From NCBI GenBank assembly GCA_947457615.1, contig CANGWK010000009.1, positions 1-64,000 of the forward strand: DNA of 64,000 bases. The letters run 5' to 3'. The stretch comes from Flavobacteriaceae bacterium (GTDB taxonomy: Bacteria; Bacteroidota; Bacteroidia; Flavobacteriales; Flavobacteriaceae). Position numbers and translations under genes: made by a program. Positions 16,602-23,475 of the stretch are shown piece by piece (within the stretch, counting starts at the first letter, position 1; each line of letters starts with the position of its first letter). The notes beneath the pieces are model-generated. The model saw only the letters and a list, made by a program, of their open reading frames with translations, was not told where the DNA came from and ran no database searches.

Positions 16602-16893
16602 TATTTACTGAATTCAAGATTCAATTAATTATACGTAAAACAAGCTTTGCACAAAGCAAAAATAACAAAACCAATTAGATTAAACTGGCTATCCTATGTG
16701 TGCAAGCCATAAAACGTTACTGAATCCAAATTTAGAAAAATTCACTTGCTTTTAGTGCATTTCAGTAGTAAACAACTGAAATTTATACTCCTAAAGGCAC
16801 CAAAAAGACTCAAAAATTAAAAGGCTCTTTAAACGATTTATAAAATATTTTTTTGTATATTTAATACAAGGGCATGTGTCCTACATATCCACC
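16602..16893. other. Intergenic DNA upstream of the SIR2 cassette
   Basis: No gene is supported here. Two small inverted repeats are visible: GCTTTG-CA-CAAAGC at about 16643-16656 and ATTTCAGT/ACTGAAAT (16759-16766, 16775-16782). Neither has the two-box structure of the attC-like element downstream of the SIR2 gene. One short ATG frame of 19 codons was discounted. Confidence 0.4.
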
Positions 16894-16911
16894 TACTTTT
16901 GGGTAGCTTTG
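16894..16911 (+). promoter_or_regulatory. Pair of TAnnTTTG boxes just before the SIR2 cassette
   Basis: TACTTTTG (16894-16901) and TAGCTTTG (16904-16911) both fit the -7 consensus. They lie 27-44 bases outside the left direct repeat of the cassette, so transcription of the SIR2 gene may come from host DNA next to the insertion point. No -33 box was identified. Confidence 0.35.
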
Positions 16912-16994
16912 TATGATTTTGTAATACATATTTACTAGTTGGCAGACATTACGTGAATCCGCAGTAAAAAAGAACAGCAAATTAAAAAAAACTT

Positions 16995-18491
16995 ATGACA
17001 ATTCAGGATTTTATAGCACAATACCGAAATCATCCAATATTATTTGTTGGAACAGGAATAAGTTTAAGATATTTGAAAAATTCATTTACTTGGGATGATT
17101 TATTGAGCAAGATTGCATTTGAATTAACTGAAAATTCTGAATATTATTTTGATGTAAAAGCAGAGTGTCATATTAATGGTAAATTTGATTATTTAAAAAT
17201 AGCTACAATAATTGAAGATAAATTTAATCTAATCTTACAAGAGGAAAGAAATGGTAAGTTTAAGCATATTAATGATATTTTCTATGAAAATATGGCTAAA
17301 GGAGTTAATTTAAGCAGATTTAAAATATATATCGCTGAATTATTTTCGAAGCTTGAATTTAGAGAAGATATGGCTGATGAACTTAAGAATCTGAAAAAAA
17401 TTAGAAAAAATGTTGGTTCAATTATTACTTCGAACTATGACGGTTTAATTGAGCATATTTTTGAATTCACAAAATTAATTGGCAATAATATTCTTTTAAG
17501 TAACCCTTATGGTTCGGTTTATAAAATACACGGTTGTTTTGAGAATCCTGAAAAAATTATAATTACAGAAAGAGATTATCTAACATTTGACAATAAATTT
17601 GAGTTAATTAGAGCACAACTATTGTCATTATTTATTCATAATCCAATAATATTTTTAGGTTATAGTGTTGGAGACGATAATATAAAGAAAATATTGAAAA
17701 CAATTTTTTCTTATGTTGAACCTAATTCTGAATTAGCAACAAAAATTAAAAATAATTTTCTATTAGTAGAATATGGAAAAGAAATTGATAATGAACAAAT
17801 AAGTGAACACGATATTGTTCTTGAAGGTGGTCTAACGATTAGAATTAATAAAATTAAAACCGATAATTTTTCATCAATTTACAATTCAGTATCAAACTTA
17901 AATCTACCAGTAACAGCTCTTGATGTTAGGAAAGTACAAAATATAGTTAAAGAAATATATGCCGGTGGTGAAATTAAAGTAAGTATTACTGAAGATTTAG
18001 ATACCTTAAAAAATGGAGATAAAATTTTAGCAATTGGTTCAACAAAAACAATAAGCTATCATTACGAAACAGCACCTGAATTATTATCAAATTATTTTAA
18101 AATTATTGATGAATCTAATTCTCAAATTTTGAACTTAATAGATAAATATAAAATTCAAAGTACTCAATATTTTCCGATTTTTGGGTTTGAAAAAATTAAT
18201 CCAGAAATTTCAACAGCACCAAAATTAAAAAAACAACAAGAAGATAATATTCTTGCGTCAATGAATCACATTCCTGCCCAATGTAAAACAAAACATACTT
18301 CTGTAGAAAATATTATAAATGACGAACATATTTCTGCATCAAGTAAAATGAATTCTATAATGTGGAATACTTATGAAGGAAATATAGATTTGGATGAGAT
18401 TGAAATATTTTTAAGAGATAACACTTCGACAACATCTACTGAATATAGAAAATTATTGAGTGTTTACGACTTAAAGAAATTCAAAGAGTAA
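16995..18491 (+). CDS. SIR2-family protein, candidate NADase-type defence effector
   Basis: 498 residues. The N-terminal SIR2 domain (about 1-290) has FVGTGIS (17-23), the NAD-binding glycine motif; ITSNYDGLIEH (144-154), matching the TSNYD signature; IHG with candidate catalytic His179; and FLGYSVGDDNI (220-230), the usual SIR2_2 ending. The C-terminal ~200 residues (including NGDKILAIGSTKTISYHYET and STQYFPIFGFEKIN) are of unknown fold and may sense a trigger. Stand-alone SIR2 proteins of this kind often deplete NAD+ during phage infection; that role is inferred from the family, not shown here. The gene sits alone between core genes inside a cassette-like unit. It has no signal peptide or TM helix. 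Confidence 0.85.
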   Translation: MTIQDFIAQYRNHPILFVGTGISLRYLKNSFTWDDLLSKIAFELTENSEYYFDVKAECHINGKFDYLKIATIIEDKFNLILQEERNGKFKHINDIFYENMAKGVNLSRFKIYIAELFSKLEFREDMADELKNLKKIRKNVGSIITSNYDGLIEHIFEFTKLIGNNILLSNPYGSVYKIHGCFENPEKIIITERDYLTFDNKFELIRAQLLSLFIHNPIIFLGYSVGDDNIKKILKTIFSYVEPNSELATKIKNNFLLVEYGKEIDNEQISEHDIVLEGGLTIRINKIKTDNFSSIYNSVSNLNLPVTALDVRKVQNIVKEIYAGGEIKVSITEDLDTLKNGDKILAIGSTKTISYHYETAPELLSNYFKIIDESNSQILNLIDKYKIQSTQYFPIFGFEKINPEISTAPKLKKQQEDNILASMNHIPAQCKTKHTSVENIINDEHISASSKMNSIMWNTYEGNIDLDEIEIFLRDNTSTTSTEYRKLLSVYDLKKFKE

Positions 18492-18494
18492 CGA

Positions 18495-18632
18495 TCTGCC
18501 AACAGGCGTTTGGCAAGATTGCGAATTTTGTAGTAAGTTCACGTTTACATTTCGCAAGAAATTTTATCTTTGATAGAAAGTAATCGGTTCCGAAGTTCGC
18601 AACCTCGCCAAGCGCCGAAACGTTAGCAGACA
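18495..18632 (+). repeat. attC-like folded palindrome downstream of the SIR2 gene
   Basis: Outer arms TCTGCCAAC (18495-18503) and GTTAGCAGA (18622-18630) pair as R-box equivalents. After an asymmetric unpaired spacer (A on the left, GAAAC-type bases on the right), inner arms GGCGTTTGGCAAGATTGCGAA (18505-18525; written in parts: GGCGTTTGGC and AAGATTGCGAA) and TTCGCAACCTCGCC-AAGCGCC (about 18596-18616) pair as L boxes, with a few wobble or mismatch pairs. About 70 bases of variable centre lie between. The size of 138 bp, two-box structure, asymmetric bulge and position right after an ORF stop all recall integron attC sites. The region is clearly richer in G and C than its surroundings. Confidence 0.65.
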
Positions 18633-18792
18633 GTTACCAAAAAAAACGTAAAATTTAAAACAAAATTCAAAAAAATATTGATTTATTGCAAAAAAATGAT
18701 TCTTAAACGTAATAATTAGCAAAAATTAATTTTATTGTAACATTATTTCAAATTAATCGTCTACTAATTAGTAACATATAAAAATAATAAAT

Positions 18793-18900
18793 ATGAAAAA
18801 AAATGCAAGTTTTTTAGTAGGTTTACTATGTGGTTTTATAAGCCTATTAGTAATAACCTTAGTTGTAATTGTAGTATTTGGTAAAATTTCAATTCATTAA
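18793..18900 (+). CDS. Small single-TM protein (35 residues)
   Basis: A 35-codon frame with ATG at 18793 and TAA at 18898-18900: MKKNASFLVGLLCGFISLL, then a continuous hydrophobic stretch (to VVIVVFG) and KISIH. It resembles the N-terminal anchor of the TlpA-like protein that starts 4 bases later (MEKKSFWTGYITGIVVFIIT), so it may be a free-standing anchor partner or a relic. The close coupling to the next gene supports translation. Confidence 0.5.
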   Translation: MKKNASFLVGLLCGFISLLVITLVVIVVFGKISIH

Positions 18901-18904
18901 AATC

Positions 18905-19396
18905 ATGGAAAAAAAATCTTTTTGGACAGGCTACATAACAGGTATTGTGGTTTTTATTATCACATCTGTTATACTTTATTTTAATTTTATGTCACAACCT
19001 GATCTTTCATTAAGTCAAGTGAAAACCCAAGACTTAAATGGAGATGAAGTTAAATTAGAAAACTATATTGGTAAACCACTTGTGGTTAATTATTGGGCAA
19101 CTTGGTGTGCACCATGTAGAGCAGAATTTCCTGAATTTGAAAAAACCAAACAGCAATATGGTGAGGAGGTTAATTTCATTATGATTTCAGATGAACCAAT
19201 AGAGAAAATTACAAAATTTTCAAAATCAAATCCTTATACTTTTAATTATTTAAAAAGCAGTAAAGATTTGTCAAGTTATGGAGTTAATACTAGACCCACC
19301 ACCTATTTTTATAACTCCAAAGGAATTCTAGTCGCCAAAGAAACAGCTAGTTTGGATACTGCAAAACTTAATGAAATAATTAAGAAAATAAAATAA
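18905..19396 (+). CDS. TlpA-like membrane-anchored thiol-disulfide oxidoreductase
   Basis: 163 residues from MEKKSFWTGY. One N-terminal TM helix (about 8-27) is followed by a periplasmic thioredoxin fold with NYWATWCAPCRAEFPEFEK; the active-site cysteines are Cys68 and Cys71. TRPTTYFYNSKG carries the conserved cis-Pro. Such proteins reduce disulfides of periplasmic substrates, for example in cytochrome maturation. The open frame extends 9 codons upstream to a TTG inside the preceding mini-gene; the ATG at 18905 fits the family better. A bidirectional terminator separates it from the convergent carB. Confidence 0.87.
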   Translation: MEKKSFWTGYITGIVVFIITSVILYFNFMSQPDLSLSQVKTQDLNGDEVKLENYIGKPLVVNYWATWCAPCRAEFPEFEKTKQQYGEEVNFIMISDEPIEKITKFSKSNPYTFNYLKSSKDLSSYGVNTRPTTYFYNSKGILVAKETASLDTAKLNEIIKKIK

Positions 19397-19417
19397 TTTA
19401 CAGAATTACATTAAATC

Positions 19418-19447
19418 AAAAAATCCCGAGCACAAACTCGGGATTTT
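19418..19447. terminator. Bidirectional terminator between tlpA-like gene and carB
   Basis: AAAATCCCGAG (19420-19430) pairs with CTCGGGATTTT (19437-19447) with a 6-base loop; A-rich and T-rich flanks allow function on both strands. Confidence 0.8.
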
Positions 19448-19451
19448 GTTG

Positions 19452-22304
19452 TTATTTACTCAAATACATTTTTCGTCTTGAATACAATTCATAAAACTGG
19501 TCGTCTTTTAAGTCGTCTATAAACAGGATACTTTCTCCTGTTGATTTCATTTCTGGACCCAAAGCTTTATTCACATCTTTAAATTTGCTAAAAGAGAATA
19601 CCGGTTGCTTAATAGCATATCCTTTTAACTGCGGATTAAATTTAAAATCGGTTACTTTATTTTCTCCCAACATTACTTTAGTTGCATAATTCACATAAGG
19701 TTCGCCATAGGCTTTTGCAATAAACGGAACTGTTCTTGAAGCACGTGGGTTGGCTTCAATAATATAAACTACATCCTCTTTTATTGCAAATTGAATGTTG
19801 ATTAACCCAACTGTTCGCAAAGCCAAAGCAATTTTCTTAGTATGATCTTTAATTTGTTGCATTACAAATTCCCCTAAATTAAACGGAGGCAAGGTTGCAT
19901 TAGAATCACCAGAGTGAATTCCGCAAGGCTCAATGTGTTCCATGATTCCAATAATGTATACATTTTCGCCATCACAAATTGCATCGGCTTCAGCTTCAAT
20001 AGCACCATCTAAATAATGATCCAGCAGCAATTTATTTCCCGGGATATTTTTTAATAAATCAATAACATGTTCCTCTAATTCTTGTTTGTTAATGACAATT
20101 TTCATCCCTTGACCACCCAAAACATAGGATGGACGAACCAATAATGGAAAATCTAAAACATCAGCTAAAGCAGAAGCTTGATCGGCATTTTCAGCTATTC
20201 CAAATTTAGGAAATGGTATTTTTAATTCGGTTAACAATTCTGAAAAACGACCTCTATCTTCGGCTAAATCCAGGGCATCAAACGAAGTTCCTAAAATTTT
20301 TATTCCGTATTTGGATAATTTTTCAGCCAATTTTAAAGCCGTTTGACCACCCAATTGCACGATTACACCTTCTGGTTTCTCGTGTTGGATGATGTCGTAA
20401 ATGTGCTCCCAAAATACAGGTTCAAAATACAATTTATCGGCAGTATCAAAATCGGTAGAAACCGTTTCAGGATTACAGTTAATCATGATGGTTTCGTAGC
20501 CACATTCTTTGGCTGCTAAAACACCATGCACGCAGGAGTAATCAAATTCAATTCCTTGCCCAATTCTGTTTGGTCCAGAACCAAGAACAACTACTTTCTT
20601 TTTATTGGAAACGACACTTTCATTATGCACATATCGTTCTCCTGTTGGAGTTTCAATTTCGGCTTCAAAAGTGGAGTAATAATAAGGAGTTAGTGCTTTA
20701 AATTCGGCAGCACAAGTGTCAACTAATTTATAAACTCTTTTAATATTTTGATCATCTCTTAATTTATAAACCTGACTTTCCAAACAGCCCAACATGTGAG
20801 CAATTTGTCTGTCGCCATAGCCTTTTTGCTTCGCTTCTAATAATAATTCTTTTGGTAAAGTATCTAATTTATAATTCGAAATTTCTCTTTCTAGCGAATA
20901 TAATTCTTCGTATTGTTTTAAAAACCACATGTCTATTTTAGTGATTTCATGAATTCTAGTCAACGGAATTCCCATTGCGATTGCATCATAAATCACAAAT
21001 ACACGATCCCAACTTGCAAAAGTTAGTTTCTCAATAATTTGTTCGTAGTTTTTATAGCCTTTTCCGTCTGCACCCAATCCGTTGCGTTTAATTTCTAATG
21101 ACTGAGTAGCTTTATGAAGCGCTTCTTGAAACGAACGTCCAATTCCCATAACTTCTCCTACGGATTTCATTTGAAGTCCTAAGGTCCTGTCTGCTCCTTC
21201 AAATTTATCGAAGTTCCAACGAGGAATTTTTACTATTACATAATCTAAAGTTGGCTCGAATAATGCCGATGTAGATTTAGTAATTTGGTTTTGAAGTTCA
21301 TCTAAATGATAACCTAAAGCCAACTTAGAGGCAATTTTTGCAATTGGATATCCAGTTGCTTTGGATGCTAATGCAGAAGAACGCGAAACTCTTGGATTGA
21401 TTTCAATAGCTACAATATCTTCTTTTTCGTCAGGTGAAACGGCAAATTGAACATTACAACCACCGGCAAAATTCCCTATGGATCGCATCATCAAAATGGC
21501 ATAATCCCGCATTCTTTGAAAAGTAGTATCCGATAAAGTCATGGCCGGAGCAACCGTAATGGAATCTCCTGTATGAATTCCCATTGGATCCATATTTTCT
21601 ATGGAACAAATGATAACCACATTATCATTTTTATCACGTAATAGTTCTAGTTCGTATTCTTTCCAGCCAAGTAAAGCCTTATCAATTAGGACTTCGTGAA
21701 TAGGAGACATTTCCAATCCGTAGGTTAGTTTTTCGTCAAATTCTTCTTTAGAATGTACAAATGCCGCACCTGTTCCACCTAAAGTAAACGATGGGCGAAT
21801 TACTAAAGGAAAGCCAAATTCTTGTGCGATTTCTTTTCCTTTCAAAAAAGAGGTAGCTGTTTTAGCGGGTGCTGTAGGAACATTAATACGCGCTAATAAT
21901 TGTTTGAATTGCTCGCGGTCCTCGGTTATGTTGATGGCATTTACATCTACTCCGATTAATCGTACTCCGAAATCTTCCCAAATTCCTTTTTCATCTGCTT
22001 CTAAACAAAGATTCAAAGCTGTTTGTCCTCCCATAGTTGGAAGCACAGCATCAATTTGCGGATGTTCTTTTAGTATTTGAATTATTGACTTGGTTGTAAG
22101 CGGTAATAAATATACATGATCTGCCATAGATGGGTCGGTCATGATGGTTGCAGGGTTGGAATTGATAAGAATTACTTCAATTCCTTCTTCGCGTATGGAA
22201 CGAGCCGATTGGGAACCTGCATAGTCGAATTCGCATGCTTGACCAATAACGATAGGACCTGAACCTATAATTAAAACAGATTTAATGGAGTTGTCTTTTG
22301 GCAT
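19452..22304 (-). CDS. carB: Carbamoyl-phosphate synthase large subunit
   Basis: 950 residues with two homologous ATP-grasp halves. The N half contains SVLIIGSGPIVIGQACEFDY and MDPMGIHTGDSITVAP; the C half contains VVLGSGPNRIGQGIEFDYS and MEHIEPCGIHSGDS. ATP-binding lysine/arginine loops and EINPR/EANPR metal-site motifs are present in both. E. coli CarB has ~1073 residues; the missing part is the C-terminal MGS allosteric domain, so the enzyme here ends just after the second ATP-grasp and probably lacks UMP/ornithine regulation through that domain. It supplies carbamoyl phosphate for pyrimidines and arginine. carA is not in this window. A decayed copy of its 3' end lies at 15853-15929. Confidence 0.96.
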   Translation of the reverse strand: MPKDNSIKSVLIIGSGPIVIGQACEFDYAGSQSARSIREEGIEVILINSNPATIMTDPSMADHVYLLPLTTKSIIQILKEHPQIDAVLPTMGGQTALNLCLEADEKGIWEDFGVRLIGVDVNAINITEDREQFKQLLARINVPTAPAKTATSFLKGKEIAQEFGFPLVIRPSFTLGGTGAAFVHSKEEFDEKLTYGLEMSPIHEVLIDKALLGWKEYELELLRDKNDNVVIICSIENMDPMGIHTGDSITVAPAMTLSDTTFQRMRDYAILMMRSIGNFAGGCNVQFAVSPDEKEDIVAIEINPRVSRSSALASKATGYPIAKIASKLALGYHLDELQNQITKSTSALFEPTLDYVIVKIPRWNFDKFEGADRTLGLQMKSVGEVMGIGRSFQEALHKATQSLEIKRNGLGADGKGYKNYEQIIEKLTFASWDRVFVIYDAIAMGIPLTRIHEITKIDMWFLKQYEELYSLEREISNYKLDTLPKELLLEAKQKGYGDRQIAHMLGCLESQVYKLRDDQNIKRVYKLVDTCAAEFKALTPYYYSTFEAEIETPTGERYVHNESVVSNKKKVVVLGSGPNRIGQGIEFDYSCVHGVLAAKECGYETIMINCNPETVSTDFDTADKLYFEPVFWEHIYDIIQHEKPEGVIVQLGGQTALKLAEKLSKYGIKILGTSFDALDLAEDRGRFSELLTELKIPFPKFGIAENADQASALADVLDFPLLVRPSYVLGGQGMKIVINKQELEEHVIDLLKNIPGNKLLLDHYLDGAIEAEADAICDGENVYIIGIMEHIEPCGIHSGDSNATLPPFNLGEFVMQQIKDHTKKIALALRTVGLINIQFAIKEDVVYIIEANPRASRTVPFIAKAYGEPYVNYATKVMLGENKVTDFKFNPQLKGYAIKQPVFSFSKFKDVNKALGPEMKSTGESILFIDDLKDDQFYELYSRRKMYLSK

Positions 22305-22380
22305 TGTAGTTAGTTTGTAGTTGTTATTTTGTTAGTTACAAGCGCGACTTGTAAGTACTAATTGTGTTGTTTCTTCGAAT

Positions 22381-22470
22381 TTATCCTAGCCCCGATAGGA
22401 GTGAAAATCCTTTATTAATTTTTCTTTAAAATTAATAAAGATTGAAACGGATAGCGGGAAATAGCTTCAA
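22381..22470 (+). ncRNA. Structured RNA, flavo-1-like motif
   Basis: Between carB and rpmH lies CCTAGCCCCGATAGGAGTG, then a 12-bp perfect hairpin (TTTATTAATTTT 22411-22422 with AAAATTAATAAA 22428-22439), then ATTGAAACGGATAGCGGGAA and ATAGCTTC. CCCG (about 22391-22394) can pair with CGGG (22455-22458) to enclose the hairpin. These conserved blocks recall a structured RNA seen widely in flavobacteria (Rfam flavo-1); I identify it from memory of its consensus. Its function is unknown. It is on the strand opposite to both neighbours. Confidence 0.5.
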
Positions 22471-22495
22471 ATAATTATTAAAATTTATTAACAAG

Positions 22496-22532
22496 TTAAA
22501 AAAAAGCCGCTACTAAAATATAGTAACGGCTT
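22496..22532 (-). terminator. Terminator after rpmH
   Basis: AAGCCG-C-TACTA (22504-22515) pairs with TAGTA-A-CGGCTT (22521-22532) with one internal mismatch; the A run 22497-22505 gives the minus-strand U tract. Confidence 0.75.
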
Positions 22533-22554
22533 GATATGGATTAGAGACTAATCA

Positions 22555-22716
22555 TTATTTTTTGTGTCTTGGTTCAGACGATACAGTCAATTTATGTCTT
22601 CCTTTAGCTCTACGACGCGCAAGAACTTTTCTTCCATTTGCAGAAGCCATTCTGTCCATAAATCCGTGTTTATTTCTTCTTTTTCTTTTCGATGGTTGAA
22701 ACGTTCTTTTGCTCAT
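22555..22716 (-). CDS. rpmH: 50S ribosomal protein L34
   Basis: 53 residues: [19 protein letters not shown], then [20 protein letters not shown], ending [13 protein letters not shown]. It matches L34 throughout ([27 protein letters not shown]). The C-terminus is a few residues longer than the E. coli protein (46 residues), as is usual in this phylum. Its own promoter (22776-22805) and terminator (22496-22532) make it monocistronic. No rnpA is seen next to it. Confidence 0.97.
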
Positions 22717-22775
22717 TGCTTTTTATCTTTAAATCGTGTATTAATCTATTTGTTAGGCTCTTTTAAAACCGAGTG

Positions 22776-22805
22776 CAAATATACAAAGGTTTTTATTACT
22801 TGCAA
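22776..22805 (-). promoter_or_regulatory. Promoter of rpmH
   Basis: On the minus strand, TTG (22803-22805), 19 bases, then TATATTTG (22776-22783) match the Bacteroidetes -33/-7 consensus and its normal spacing. The start codon is ~60 bases downstream. This is the best promoter match in the window. Confidence 0.65.
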
Positions 22806-22839
22806 GTAGTTTTTTAAAAATATTTTAAAAACCTTTTAT

Positions 22840-22847
22840 TACCTTTG
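22840..22847 (+). promoter_or_regulatory. TAnnTTTG -7 box before the TPR-like gene
   Basis: TACCTTTG fits the -7 consensus, 20 bases before the ATG at 22868. It is divergent from the rpmH promoter. The -33 position is a T run without G. Confidence 0.4.
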
Positions 22848-22867
22848 TAACCTAAATTTAATTAATT

Positions 22868-23383
22868 ATGTTTCACAAAAATATTAAACTTGTTCTTGCA
22901 GTGCTAATTTTAGCAACGGGAGTATGGCAGTTCACAGAAAACAACATTGGAAATGGGATTTTTCTAATCTTTTTATCACTAATTCCTGTTTTTCTTTTTT
23001 ACAAAAATGAATACATTTTATTGGCTTTTTTACAGTTGCGTAAGCAAAATTTTGAAGGATCAAGAAAATGGCTTACTAAAATTAAAAATCCTGAAACTGC
23101 TTTAGTGCGTAAACAACAAGGATATTACAACTATCTTCAAGGATTAATGCTTTCGCAAACGAATTTAATTCAGGCGGAAAAATTTTTCAAAAAAGCCATT
23201 GAATTAGGTTTGAACATGGACATGGATTTGGCTGTAGCTAAATTAAATCTTGCTGGTGTTGCACTTTCTAGAAGAAGAAAACTAGAGGCAACTAACTTAA
23301 TTAATGAAGTTAAAAAACTTGACAAACAAGGAATGCTTAAAGATCAAATCAAATTGATGAAAGATCAGATGAAGAAAATATAA
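22868..23383 (+). CDS. Membrane-anchored TPR-like protein
   Basis: 171 residues. Two hydrophobic helices near the N-terminus (about 6-22 and 27-45) are followed by a cytoplasmic helical region with TPR-like spacing: a YYNYLQGLMLSQTN helix, then AEKFFKKAIELGLNMDMDLA, then LNLAGVALSRRRKLEATNL. Tails of this kind mediate protein-protein contacts. No specific function is known to me. It has its own -7 box and is closed by a bidirectional terminator. Confidence 0.7.
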   Translation: MFHKNIKLVLAVLILATGVWQFTENNIGNGIFLIFLSLIPVFLFYKNEYILLAFLQLRKQNFEGSRKWLTKIKNPETALVRKQQGYYNYLQGLMLSQTNLIQAEKFFKKAIELGLNMDMDLAVAKLNLAGVALSRRRKLEATNLINEVKKLDKQGMLKDQIKLMKDQMKKI

Positions 23384-23408
23384 TATATTTAAGTAGTTTC
23401 TTTTTAAA

Positions 23409-23440
23409 TAAAAAAACACTTACCTCACGGTAAGTGTTTT
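23409..23440. terminator. Bidirectional terminator between the TPR-like gene and asnB
   Basis: AAAACACTTACC (23413-23424) and GGTAAGTGTTTT (23429-23440) form a perfect 12-bp stem with a 4-base loop, flanked by A and T runs. Confidence 0.85.
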
Positions 23441-23475
23441 TAACAAACAAACTAAACTTCAATATAATCTCACGA

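Larger units (their letters stand above)
16938..18632 (+). mobile_element. Putative single-gene mobile cassette (SIR2 gene plus attC-like site)
   Basis: The sequence GTTGGCAGACA (16938-16948) precedes the SIR2 gene and GTTAGCAGACA (18622-18632) ends the palindrome that follows it: a direct repeat with 10 of 11 identical bases, about 1.68 kb apart. Inside lie one ORF that fills nearly all the space and, 3 bases after its stop codon, a 138-bp folded palindrome. This is the layout of an integron gene cassette (ORF + attC, with recombination at GTT). No integrase gene is in the window and the core does not fit the classical GTTRRRY exactly (GTTRGCA), so this is a cassette-like element of unproven mobility. 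Confidence 0.55.

Noticed and set aside
16686..16745. 19-codon ATG frame
   Set aside because: Very short, no ribosome-binding or family evidence.
16759..16782. 8-bp inverted repeat upstream of the SIR2 cassette, tested as a left-hand attC
   Set aside because: It lacks the two-box structure and the GTT core, and is ~150 bases from the left direct repeat.
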